Shown here: positions 21,089 to 32,408 of the stretch, piece after piece
Layout: the number at the start of each line of letters is the position of its first letter
Position numbering within the stretch: the first letter of the stretch is position 1
Program-made: the position numbers and the translations under genes
The notes under the pieces: generated by a model
Databases searched by the model: none
The model's input: the letters and a program-made list of their open reading frames with translations, nothing else
What the model was told of the DNA's origin: nothing
Assembly (NCBI GenBank): GCA_020736575.1
Contig: JAGPYM010000017.1
Span: forward strand, 558,001-622,000
DNA: 64,000 bases
DNA from: Thelonectria olida
Taxonomy: Eukaryota; Ascomycota; Sordariomycetes; Hypocreales; Nectriaceae
Reading direction: 5' to 3'

Positions 21089-24000
21089 ATGGCCTCCTCA
21101 ATAAATCCAGAGCTCAGTATAGGGGACCAACCGCTGCTTCAACCGGAGAATGGTCCGGGTGAAGCAGCCGTACTTCGCGAGAGAGACACCAATCTCGGTC
21201 AGTTGCATGATGCCGATAATCATGACGGACACTTACCTCTCCTAGACTTCATCGCCAATATGATTGATGTCGCCTGGGAAGACCTCAAAGACGACCTGAA
21301 AAAGGCATACACGTCCTTCAAAAACGACTATGACTATGTTGCTTTCTATAAGCGTCTGGAGGAGCATGCTGAGTCTGATTGTCTCAGCCCTGCATTGATG
21401 CAATACCCAGACTACCGCGCTATTCTTTACGAGCTGTACGGACAGTACGACTTGGTTGCGCAATTGTGTGGAAGTGAGTAGCCAAAGCCTCCGCCTCCAT
21501 CATAATCGCTCTGACCGGTCAAGCCGAGGACCTTGGAAAAATGTTCGAGCCGCCTGCTTCTCGTGATTTTCGAAGCCCAAGCCCCATATTGGGAGTGCCA
21601 GAGAAGCACACGTCTTCAGGAAAAGGTCAGTTGGTGTACTATCTAACAAGCTTGCCAGTTGCTAATAGATGAAGAAGCCAAAGGACATGCCAACCTTGTT
21701 AGGCCTGTAACCGACACTGCTAGAACTGTGCCATTTCTCCCGTTCGGCCCCACGATCCTAATTATATACCCGTAATGAAGCTCACTGGAAGCAGATATGA
21801 GATACCTTTCAACGACCCCCCGTCCGGTGATGGGGAGCATCCCTCGGGCGAGGATGTAGTCATGACAGACGATGACGATGTTACGAGCTCGTCCCGGGCA
21901 GGGATGCAAAGCCCTCCGGATGTCTCAATGCTCGGCGTTCGTTCTCGCTCTCGTTCAAAAGATCCTGCGAGTGAAGGAGGTTGGAGGGCGCCTTCGTTCG
22001 CCTCTGGTCTCTCCTCCTCATCTACCTCAAGCTCATCTGATGCACGAGATCGCGAATCGCCTCGCAGTCGACTCAAAGTGATAAAGAACTTTCTCTCCAA
22101 GGGAGACATTGACAATACGCCCGACTGGAACGAGAAGTTCATAGAGATTCGCGATTACCTCTTCGCCCTGGACTCGGATCGCCACGCCCAGCACTGGCTT
22201 GGCGATCTCGATGACTGCCTCTCGATGCTCCTCACACACGAGATGTTCGAGCAGTATCACTATGGCAAAACCGAGCTTGTCCTCGACTTCCCAAACCCTT
22301 TCCCCGCTGTTAGCAAGAGACTGCCGCCGATCCCGGGCCCGACCGTCACGTTCGAGGGGAATAATCCCAATGAATTAAAAGACTTGGAGCTTCGGGATGT
22401 TCTTGTCCACGGTGGCGAAAGGGTCCACGATTCTCAGTACGGTCTCCCCGACGTCCTCTTGAAAGACTACGTTGCGGCTCACCATTATGACACTTTGGAG
22501 TATTGGGGCGGAGGATACTGGAAGCCGCATCGCTTGAGAGCACAGGGGTATACAACCGAAGAGGACCGATTCTTCAACATGGCCAGTGTCGACAACGGCA
22601 TCTTTGACCAATGCATCAAAGAGGGCATGTCGGCCTCGCTGAAAAGCCTAATGAACACATGTCGCTTCAAGCCGAGTCCCAGCGACATCCCAGCGGGTGG
22701 GATTCACAAACCCCACGTCAATTCTCTCAGGTCGTTCTCCAGGTTCCGCGGCGCTCGACGAGCTGGTCTGCAGCAGTGCCTCAACATGTTTGACAGTGCT
22801 GAGAACCGCATCGCTGTCAGCCCGTGGCGCTGTGTCAGGCTCCCAGACAGGTCGCCCCCGATGGAAGAACTGTTGGTGAGCTGGGAGCCTCCGAAGCTCG
22901 ACCTCAGCGACGTCTCACCGAAAGACTCCCGGGACCCTTACGCCTATACCATGGCTCATAAGTGGTACGTCGAGCAGGACCAATATTGGGGCCGTTGGGA
23001 GTACAAGCACGCTGTTAAAGAGACCTGGAGTGAAAGAGCGTATCTCCAGCGCGAGGCACCGCCAATGGCTCTTCCAGAAAACTTCAAGGGGCCGTACTAC
23101 CTTGACGATATGGACAAGGACATGAAGGAGATTCACACTTCTTTGCAGCGCTACAAGCAGTATTACCAGCGCCTGCTGACTGCCAATAACAGAGCGCCAC
23201 GATCATCTCTCGCCGAGACTCTCGAATGCATTAAGATGGGACTGCGAGACGAAGGTTGGGAGAGTTTGGCTGTCACTTTCGAGGAATACGAATTCGCAGG
23301 TCCGGGTGAGCTGGCCCATATCCGTCCTGACGAGGAGCCTTGGCTGTATTATCTTGGAGAGCCGTCCAAGAACGAGCAGATGCTCAGGCCCCCTGATGAG
23401 GCGACACTCCAGGATCGCCTTCACCAGGCATTCGAGGCGCGCGTCCAGTTCTTGATGAACGACAGCTACTCCGAGGCCCTTTTCCGCGATATGAAACCTG
23501 TGGGCATGGACGAGTTCATCATGGAGGTGAACCAAGGTGTTCGGGGGCTGGTGAAGCGACACACGTTTTCGATGGAAGAAGGTCTTAAGCATTCCCAGGT
23601 CTTGGCTGCCCAAGGGAAACTCACGTAAGTCAGCCATCAACGCAAGGGTGAGCTATGTATGCTAACTGTATTACTAGCTTGGGATACGAGGCGGGCAAAG
23701 AGGTTACCGTTGGTCGTCCTACTATGTCCATTCATCCCGAGAACAGGATCCGATGGCCGCAGAGAGAAGTCCCGGATGAAAACATGAAAGGCACTGACCG
23801 TCACCCTTCATACCTAAGATGCTCCTACCGAAGCGACTTGGAATCGGATCAATGGACCATCTCCACACACGAGTCGCAGCTGGATATCCCAGAATCGAAG
23901 GACCTTGACCAGCCCCTTGAGATGCCTCTTCTGTCAGAGCTTAGCCCTTGGGCTCAATCTCAAGCACAGCCCGACCCGTCTACCATAAACAAGACGAACA

Positions 24001-25481
24001 ACTTCCTGTACTGCCTCGCCTACCGCTTCGGGAAAACCATGCGCGATCTCAAGGCGCAGCGGAAAAAGGACCGGGCGAACCTCACCGACGAGCAGAAAGA
24101 AAAGAACAAGGAGTTTCTGCGTGTCGTCACCAACCGCTGGGAAGACGAGGCACGACGGCGTCCCAACAATTCTAGGAAGAATAAGTACCTGATGGACGAC
24201 GTCACTGTCACGCCCAGATACACCGACGTCGTCCGCATGGCCGAGCCGGAGAAGTTCAGCGAAAGTTGGCGCGGAACTGCAGATCGCTGGAAGGGGACCG
24301 CCGAGGCGATTGCTTTGGTCGGGGAGGGTCTCGTCCGCGAGGTCTACGAGAACAAGAGCCTGCTGCTCCCCAACCGGGCTATCACGGTGCAACGCTCGGA
24401 TGGGCCGTATGATTACAAGATGAGAGAGCCGATCTGGACCTTTGCGCATCCGCAGCGTCGGCGCAAGGCGCGCCAGTTCTGGGACATGAACCGCTGGCCG
24501 CTGCACTTGCAGTCGGATGAGACTCAGGCTGAGATTCGAGCTTCGGGGCCGAAGCCTGATGAGCCCATAGTGGGCGCGTCACCTCAGTTCCAGCCCTTCT
24601 CGCTACAGGCGCGGGCTGCTCCTCAAGCTGGCAGGGTGCCAATCATGCCTCAAACAACCCCTGTACCAGCACCAGCGGTAACCCGTCAGGAGAATTCTCA
24701 GGAGAACCTCGCTGAAGTGGCGGAGGAGATTGAGATACCGTTCTCTAATCCAGATGTCGGCAGAAGGAACTTCCGAGCAGGTGATCCCAGGTGGTACGCA
24801 GGCAATACACCCCAGGAGAAGGCGGCCGTGGAGGCAAGATTCAAAGAACGTAAGTACAAAGCCAAGATATGCAAGGATCAATGGGAGAAATGAGGCTAAT
24901 AGGACAATGTAGGGTTCGAGGATTCGACCCCAAAGCCGCCTTTACTTAGGTGGCAGTCTCCTTGGAGGACTCCGTGGAAGTCTAACCAAGAGTGCACAAC
25001 GAGAACTCGCGCTATGGGACAGACATCTGTTCCAACTTTGCCGGAGCTGAGTCCAACAGACGTTCCTGTAAGTATGAAGCAGGGAGGGGCTCCAAGAGAC
25101 GGCGGAGAGAGCTCTGAAAAGGAAGAGATTGACGATGCTGAGAGGGAGAGGCGACGAAGGGAGAGGGGCAAGGGGAGGACTACTGAAGACCACGCAGTTG
25201 ACGATGCCGAAAAGGAGAAGCGGCGAAAGAAGAAAGGAAAGAAAAAGGACAAGGGCGAACGCTCAGCTCCCCAAAGAATCTACGTCTGGGACAAGGACAA
25301 GGACCCAGATGACGAGAGCGTGCTCAGGCATGGCTTCACTGACAGTAGCAGTCCGCCGCAGCTCAGTCCGCCAAAGCAGACTGGCCAAAAGAAGTCTCCC
25401 CCAATGTCAAGCCCCCATCCGCCAACGCCGGAGGATGAACAGCCAGAGCCAGAGACAGCTCCGGGGCCCGTTTGGAGTTGA
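21089..25481 (+). CDS. Large uncharacterised protein (about 1369 residues, six exons)
   Basis: Exons 21089-21473, 21524-21625, 21669-21706, 21781-23624, 23678-24849 and 24913-25481 join in frame to 1369 residues. I recognise no family. The N-terminal ~130 residues are acidic. A Ser/Asp-rich linker (about 190-260) precedes a long, Trp/Tyr-rich, apparently globular part (about 270-790) with segments such as EYWGGGYWKPHRL, KWYVEQDQYWGRWEYKHAV and KQYYQRLLTANNRAP. A second ordered part (about 790-1070) has KFSESWRGTADRWKGTAEAIALVGEGLVREVYENKSLLLP. The C-terminus is Lys/Glu-rich. Splitting into two genes, with the second starting at ATG 21775, is an alternative: the third intron (21707-21780) is the least certain. 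The stop at 25479 follows a GGGG run that may be a frameshift (see findings). Confidence 0.62.
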
Positions 25482-25635
25482 GGCCACACAGAGTGAAGAG
25501 GTTATGGAGGACCCCAAGACTCCCGAAGCCGGGAGCAAGAGGAAAAAGAAGAAGAGCAACAAGAACAAAGAGGGCAAGAAGAAGATTCATGAGTTTGATG
25601 ACAGTGGCCTTGTTAGTTCGTCTCTCCTTTGTTAG
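25482..25635 (+). pseudogene. Out-of-frame continuation of the large unknown protein
   Basis: In the next frame this stretch still reads like coding sequence (PFGVEATQSEEV, EDPKTPEAGSKRKKKKSNK, IHEFDDSGL) and matches the Lys-rich style of the annotated C-terminus. A one-base difference in the G run at 25463-25466 would join the two. It is either a real frameshift that truncates the protein or a sequencing error. Confidence 0.45.
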
Positions 25636-25836
25636 CCCCGGGTTTTCTCGACAGCAATTGAATCTTGTTAGTCACATCTTCACGCATTTTCGTTACGAGC
25701 CCTGGTTGAACGCAACTGAAGGATTTAATTTTCATTCAGACCTAAGCCATCCTTTTCGTAGCCTCAAAATCTGATGTTCCCGGCCAACCATGCAATGAAA
25801 CACAATATCGTGACTCCGCGCACCGTTTCCAGCCCT

Positions 25837-26761
25837 CTAGTAACGCTTGCCCTCCCGCAGGGTATCCGCAAACTCGTCCAGGGGACTCCTGATCAGCTTG
25901 GTCTCCTTCCACAAGCTGGGGGTCAGGAAGCCGTAGGTGTTGGACACGGCCACAAAGGTAGCCTTGAGGGTGTTCTCGAGGGTCTTGGTCGAACCAGCGG
26001 AAGACGTGTAGGCGTCCTCGACACCGGCGAGCTGGAGGAATCGCTTGACGGCGGGAGAGGCAACGAGGCCAGTACCACGGGGAGCGGGGATGAGCTATTG
26101 AAATTGTTAGTCTTCATTGTTCCTTGGTCGTCTTTGTCGAATCTCGAATTTGTACGTACACGGACGGTGACGGAACCGCACTTGCCAGACTCCTTGCAAG
26201 GGAGAGAGTGGGGAGCACCGAGGTTGGAACCCCAGTAACCTCGTCGTACGGGGATGACGCTGAGCTTGGCGATAATGATGGCGGCACGAATGGCGGTAGC
26301 GACTTCCTTGGAGGTCTTGATGCCGAGACCGACGTGGCCCTCGGAGTCACCAATGATGACAATGGCCTTGAATCGGGTTCGCTGACCGGCACGGGTCTGC
26401 TTCTGGACGGGCTTGATCTATATTCCGAGGCTCATTAGCTTCCAATGCACTTCCCGCCGTATAGTCGTCGATTCGTTCGCACCTTCATGACCTCGTCCTT
26501 GAGCTTGGGAAGGAAGAAATCAACAATCTGGAACTCCTTGATGGGCAGGGAGTGAAGGTAGATCTCCTCCATGCTGTTGATCTTGCCGGCCTTGACCAAT
26601 CGACCGAGCTTGGTGACGGGCTGCCACTCCTTCTCCTCGTTCTTACCACCGCGACGGCCACGGCCACGACCACGACCACGGCCGCGATCACCACCTCGGC
26701 CACGGTCACCACCTCGGGATGCGAAACCGCCGCCACGGGAAGAAGCTCCTCGGTCAGCCAT
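25837..26761 (-). CDS. RPS2: 40S ribosomal protein S2 (uS5)
   Basis: This is a small-subunit protein near the decoding site and mRNA entry channel. Exons 26761-26483, 26417-26160 and 26094-25837 give 264 residues, the usual length. The N-terminus carries RGG/GRGR repeats (about residues 4-39), known in the family as an arginine-methylation target. The S5 domain follows: [20 protein letters not shown], then [45 protein letters not shown], and then [38 protein letters not shown]. It ends with LREGKRY. An AGCCCTAA element lies about 145 bp upstream. Confidence 0.97.
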
Positions 26762-27320
26762 TTTGTATTATTTGCGCTGGGGAACCGTCGAAAAGGTCTA
26801 CGCAAAGAGGGTATGGAGGTTGTGGTGTTGTCGGCGTTGACTGGTAACTTTTTGCGTCGGCGGGGTCTGCGCTGGGGAATTTTGGGTGTGCTTGGGTTAG
26901 CCGAGCCCTAATGGCTTTGTGCACAAATTAGTGCCTCGTGTGTTAGGCAAAACTAATTTGTGGGTTCCACTCCGGAGGGTGGACGGTGACATCTCAGCCA
27001 CAGGAGACGAGGGCGCCACAGTCAGCCACAACCTATGACACAACTTCACAAGCTTCTGATATCACCATCGCGATTCAATAACGTCGATGTCAACTCCCCG
27101 ACTCCATCGGTCGATTGATTCGCAGCTATCTATATACCTTGAACTATGCAGAAGTGTGGAGATGCTAAGTGACTAACAAAACGTTCGCGCGTCCATTGCA
27201 GGCGTCAACAGGCCATGCTATTCGAATCACGAGGGGACCGATGTTGGTACACGCCTGGCAAAGCCAGGTTCATTAAGGAGGGTATCGCAACTGAACTCTC
27301 GACTCCTCACCACCTTCGCC
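26762..27320. promoter_or_regulatory. RPS2 upstream region with an AGCCCTAA element
   Basis: It contains AGCCCTAA at 26904-26911 (plus-strand reading), which fits the Tbf1 core ARCCCTAA known from budding yeasts. The rest is the downstream flank of the rhodanese gene. Confidence 0.45.
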
Positions 27321-28384
27321 TTACTCCTTTGCCGTCTTGACAATTAGATTTTCTTTGGGCTTCACTCGCTGGGCCCATTCGCTGTGACAGAGTTAGTGGT
27401 TGTGGGCCAGATTAAAGACTTGTGTACTTACGTCCAGCTTCCGTCGTAAACTCTTCGAGACTCAGTAGAGCCATAACCAGCCTCTTCAAGGGCTGTCTCA
27501 ATGACACAGGCGGTTACACCAGTGCCACATGTTGAGATGATGGGTTTCGTTGAGTCAACACCCTTCTCCTCAAACAACTTCTTTAGCTTGTCGCGGGGCA
27601 GGAAAGCCTTGGTCTCTGGGTCCAGAACAGCATTGAAGGGGATGTTCACAGAGTGAGGCATATGTCCGGAAGAGAGACCTTCACGAGGCTCGGGAGCCTC
27701 TCCAGTAAATCTGCCAAGCGGGCGGGCATCAAGAATTTGAACACCTTCAGCGCCCTCCTTGTCCTGGTCCCGAATAGTATCCTTGACCTCTTCAAAGCTA
27801 ATAACCCGCTGCGTTTCTGCCGTAGGGATCGGATAAGGACCGCACTCGATAGTATATAGCTCTCCTGATTCAGTGGGAAGACCTTCTTCCACCCACAATT
27901 TGAAGTTGTTGAGAAGATGCACCTTGGGGTGGCCGAATACCTTCAAGGTCCAGCCCACACGGGGAGCGCTGAAGATACCAAGCTCTTTGGTGTCATAGAC
28001 AACAACCGTATCCTCTTTTCTGATACCCAGTTCGCTCATGGCAGCCGCAAATCCCTTAGCATCTGGCAACATGTGAGGGTAAGGACTCCGCTTGTCAATG
28101 ACTTTGTCCAGGTCGAAGAAGCGGGCTTTGGGAATACGCTGCTCTCGGAAAGTTTGGATTCCTGTTCGTTCATCGTTGGGGAGAAACCATGAAGCGCAAA
28201 GAGGAATTACTCGAGGGTCGGCGCTGGTCGCTGCGGGTGGGTTCTTGCTGAGGGCCTCGTTGAGTTCTTTTGGAGTGACGATGTATGAGGAGAGGTTCCG
28301 CCGGGTGAGAAGCGGTCGGAACGCTCTAGAGCCGAATTGGCGCAGGCCGAGCCTCGCTGGGTGGCAGATTGTGACGGAAGCCAT
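27321..28384 (-). CDS. TUM1: Thiosulfate / 3-mercaptopyruvate sulfurtransferase (tandem rhodanese), probably mitochondrial
   Basis: This enzyme moves sulfane sulfur to cyanide or other thiophilic acceptors; fungal relatives also feed tRNA thiolation. Exons 28384-27432 and 27381-27321 give 337 residues. The first ~33 residues are Arg-rich and lack acids (RLGLRQFGSRAFRPLLTRRN), like a mitochondrial presequence. Two rhodanese domains follow: an inactive N-terminal one (about 40-170; WFLPNDERTG, ARFFDLD, VVVYD) and a C-terminal one (about 195-330) with LDARPLGRFTG, GHMPHSVNIPF and the active loop CGTGVTAC, catalytic Cys286. The short second exon supplies the C-terminal EWAQRVKPKENLIVKTAKE. Choosing between the two substrates is not possible by eye. 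Confidence 0.92.
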
Positions 28385-29068
28385 GATAGAGGAGAGAGAA
28401 AGGTGGTATGAGGAGGCGGCGGAGGGCGAGAAGAAAGACAGAACTTGGTGACTCGTACGAGAGGTCGATAAGACGCGGCGGGCCTTTCGAGAGGACTGCG
28501 AAAGCGGGACGACGGGCGTACTTAAAGGAAAGACAGAAGAGAGTTTGAGGTCTGGCCTCTACGTCTGCGTCCGCATTACTCGGAGGGAAAGCAAGCGGGC
28601 ATTTGAAAGAGTTAGAGCTGTCGGGACTTGGCCCTCGTGGGATTTGATGATAACAAGAAGGTTGGCGTCAAAAATGGATGGGAGCTTCCGGTTGTGAAAG
28701 CTTGGACCACTGAGCGGGTGCATTGAGTCTATCGCCGCACGTTTTGACGGCTCGCTGGCGGTTAATCAACGGCGGTCCAGCGGAATCATGCCCACCACGA
28801 CGAGGCAGGCAGCTAGGGTCCTGTAGCGGGCTCTCTCAGTGGACAATTTCTAGGGATGAGGTCACTAATAAGGGATCTCGCCCGGAGCACCACGGACCCG
28901 GCGTGCCTGAGGTGATGGGTGCATGCATGGATGCTTTGATCCAACCTGACAACAAACAAACCATCACCACGTCGGAGTTCGTGATCCTGCAGGATACTTT
29001 TCTCTCGCAACTCGGCCCTCGTCCAAACCTCGACCCGATAAGGCATCCATCCACCTCACTCATCAGCC
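28385..29068. promoter_or_regulatory. Divergent promoter region, rhodanese / APC11
   Basis: 684 bp lie between the divergent start codons. No clear element or ORF was seen. Confidence 0.4.
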
Positions 29069-29583
29069 ATGAAGATCACCCTCAAGAAATGGAACACGGT
29101 CGCAACCTGGCGATGGGACATTCCCGAAGACGACGTCTGCGGCATCTGTCAGGTCCACTTCGACGGCACCTGTCCAACATGCAAATACCCCGGCGATGAT
29201 TGCAGCCTGTGTAAGTGCTCATCAACATCAGGCCATATTTCGACTCCCATTCTAATCTGACCATCAAGTATCGGGGAAATGCGGCCACAACTTTCACATG
29301 GTCAGTGCCTCAGCTCTCTCTGCATTTGCCTTTGTCCTATCTGCACCTGCATAACTCAACCAAATTGCTGACTTTATGCCGTTCGAAAGCATTGCATTTC
29401 CGAATGGATCAAGCAAGATTCTGCTAGAGGCCAATGTCCCATGTGCCGCCAGAGTATGTTAACCACGCCTTGACTATGGTCAGATTGAAATTTGAAACTA
29501 ATACTCTCGCAGGGTTTGAATGGAACGACCAAGCTAATGACTCGGCGTCACAAGCGAATGATTCGGTATCACAAACGGAATGA
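29069..29583 (+). CDS. APC11: Anaphase-promoting complex RING subunit Apc11
   Basis: This is the catalytic RING-H2 subunit of the APC/C ubiquitin ligase; it recruits the E2 that ubiquitinates cyclins and securin. Exons 29069-29210, 29269-29300, 29390-29453 and 29513-29583 give 102 residues. The N-terminus MKITLKKWNTVATWRWD is diagnostic (the strand that packs on the cullin Apc2). Zinc ligands run as CGIC, CPTC, C, CGHNFHMHCI and CPMC, with the extra third-zinc Cys residues typical of Apc11. After the RING comes RFEWND and a short Ser/Gln-rich tail. The four small exons are clear from family conservation (DDCSL-LSGKCGHNFHM). Confidence 0.95.
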
Positions 29584-30201
29584 GTCTGCTTTCTAACTCT
29601 TTAGACGTCTGGTGTTGAGGAGCAAACAGGAGAGCGCATCGTTCGGGGGCATACATGAATGACCTCTCAGTTTAGGTACCTTGAGTTGTAGGATTTGGAG
29701 CATTCTCAATACCTATCAGCGCCAAAATCTTGTCTGGCAACTGCCTTACAAATTAAGATTGTTTCAGGAAGGGGAAGGGAAGGGAAGAGGCTTTTAACCG
29801 TGTCCCTCGGCGTTCTATTGCGGCAACGACCATTAGTTAATAATTTCTCACCTCGTTAAACCCATTGCCACCATTCACCCATCACAGTGATTCCACCTTG
29901 GCTGGTTTCCTGTGCACTGTTTTAAGGATGCCAGAACTCCTCTAACAAATAGGTAGGTATGTTAAGTACGCTGTAGGTGCTAGTCAGGTGGCCAATCATC
30001 ATCCAGACTACCAATGCCTTGAAGAGTATGATCTCATTTGCTGGCGATTTTCTGCGCAGCTGCGCAATTGCCCCGAATCGCAACATAGTGCGAAGCCACA
30101 GGCGATTGCAACCCGAAGTAGGTATATAATTCTTGCACCTCAATATCATCAGCATTTTGAATCATCATATCCCATTCTTTGGTTATTTTTAAACCATCAT
30201 C
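29584..30201. other. Intergenic region with a 14-bp palindrome
   Basis: This separates APC11 from the C2H2-like gene. No ORF is supported. TGCGCAGCTGCGCA at 30053-30066 is a perfect palindrome about 140 bp before the next start codon. Confidence 0.5.
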
Positions 30202-32196
30202 ATGTCTGGATACAGACGGCCGCGACCCGACGACTCTGCTCATGGCGATGGAGACATTCTTCCGCAAAACCCACCAACAGAAGCAGCCATTGAACAGACA
30301 TCCGATACTCGCACACAAGGAGCTCATCGTATTTCTCAGAACGAGGAATCCGCTTCTAATGAAAGTAGTCTTTTGAATCAAATAGGAAGGTTTGTAACAA
30401 TATTACGAGTATAATAAAACATTGAGGCTGACAACCATCGGGTTTGCGCTTTAGTATCCATTCATACGAAGAGGCGTCGTCGCACAGAGCCTCCCAGCGG
30501 ACCAGCTATGTTGCACGGTTAGATGACGGACGAATATCTGCATGGCTTCATGATCGTGGTCAAGACATCCAGGGCAGGTTGCTCTTTGAGCCTTTTGAAT
30601 CCTCAAACATAAGGAAATCATCCCCTAACAATGATACACCCAAGCATGTACCGCCACATATGAATGCGTTTTCTACTGCTGAGGCAGTTAAAGATGGAGC
30701 GCCAAATATCAAGATCGAATATCCTTCCGAGAGCCTTCAGACAGCTCCATCAGACAGCTCTTTCACGCCTTCAAGAGTGCTCACGACCAGGTCGCCAGAA
30801 GCTAATATGGCCATCAAAGATGCCATTGCCAATCGTCTCATGCTCAGACTTCGAATTTGGCTGGATGAAAGATTCCAAGGGCAGGCCAATCAGAAAACTT
30901 TTACCTCTTCTGATCAGCAATCGCGTTCCAATCCAACGAAGACAAAGCCGTCTCGAGAAAGTTCCAGTAAGAGCGGGAGTGGAAAACGCCAGAGGAAGGA
31001 TCTGGGCGATGGAAGAAGCGGGGCTGGGAATGGCGATGACAGCAATGAGAAAGATGAAGATGATGGGCTTGGTCATCAAAAACGACTAAGAGCGGATAAG
31101 AACCCGCCTTCACTCAAGTTTGCCTGTCCGTTCTTCAAACACGATCGAATACGGTACGGGGGCACTGATTGGAACTGGTGTTGGATATCCGGGTGGCCCA
31201 CTGTCCACAGAGTAAAGTAGGTCCTCAAGATTATCATCATAACGGGTGACCCGAGTTGCTCGTGCTAATCTTTCTCAAGGGAGCACTTGTATCGACGGCA
31301 TAAGGTGTCTGACAGTCCCGAATACGAGTGCAATCGTTGCTTCGAAGCTTTCAACTCGGCCAGCGTCCTTAAGGATCATCAGCGAGCCCCAGATCCTTGC
31401 CAGCTTCGAGATCAAGTACATCGTGAGGGCATTGATCAAGAGAAGGAGCAAGCGCTGCGCAGGAGGAAACACCACAATGGGAAGTCAACAGAAGAGAAAG
31501 ACTGGGTTGAAGTATACAAGATACTATTTCCTGAGGCGAGAAAAATTCCATCACCATGTATGTGTCTTATCTCACTTCAGAGGACATGATGCTGACAGTA
31601 AAATAGACTATGAGTGTGTTTCGGGAATGATGGTCGAGAGATTTGCCATGTTCGCGCAGGACGAATTACCCAGTCGTTTGTATCCCCGGCTAGATCCCTT
31701 GGTTGGTGACGATCGCGAAGGGAATCCTACCCTTGACGAATTCAGGGACCTAACCAGGAACGCACTTGAAGAAATTGTTGACGCATTTCGACAGACGATT
31801 GAATCTAATGGTGTTCAGCCAGAGACAATCCAACCCCAGCCGCCGAGGCTGGACGAGGTTGTGGACTTGGTTGAAGAAGAAGGGAGTGTCTCACAACAAC
31901 GTATTTTGGATACACAAGCCTTTCTCCCACAAGTTTCCGTCGCGGTAGACTGTCCAGAGATGGGCGAATTGCAAGACGCTACGTTTCTGTCCCAGTTCTC
32001 CGAAAGTTGGACAGACGCTCCCAGGCCAGACGACTGTAATGAACTGGCGAGACTGCACAGCGATCTTGTGGAAGAAGCACCCGCCAACATGGTGACGGAA
32101 GAAGATGTGTCATATTTCATCGCGCTTTTAGAAAGTGGGAAGTTTCAAGATTCGGGATATGAGTCTGGCAACTTGGAAGAAAACGCGCAGCCCTAG
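30202..32196 (+). CDS. C2H2-like zinc-finger protein of a filamentous-fungal family
   Basis: Exons 30202-30389, 30455-31216, 31280-31557 and 31607-32196 give 605 residues. A disordered, Ser-rich N-terminal half carries a basic, likely nuclear-localising stretch (KRQRKDLG, KRLRADKN). The conserved core (about 285-365) reads FACPFFKHDRIRYG, WCWISGWPTVHRVKEHLYRRH, then YECNRCFEAFNSASVLKDHQR and C: a paired atypical C2H2 arrangement that recurs in many Sordariomycete proteins annotated only as C2H2-type domain proteins. A Glu-rich helical stretch follows, then GMMVERFAMFA. The C-terminus is acidic, which could act as an activation region (inference). DNA binding is plausible but not shown; the donor of the first intron (GTTTGT) is weak. 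Confidence 0.78.
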
Positions 32197-32408
32197 CCTT
32201 GGGCAATTTTGGTGCAGGCCGTTTTGGATAGGTAGCTTAAAAACGGAATGTCTTAGTCTATTAAGCCAGAAACACTGCAGACTACATAATAATAGTATTA
32301 TACCTCCGTGTCGTATCCTGATAACATGGTGATATCTAAATCCAGCCCTTTAACCTACAAATTTTATCGAACTTCATCTTTTACACAGGCAAACAGTCCC
32401 CTACCCTT

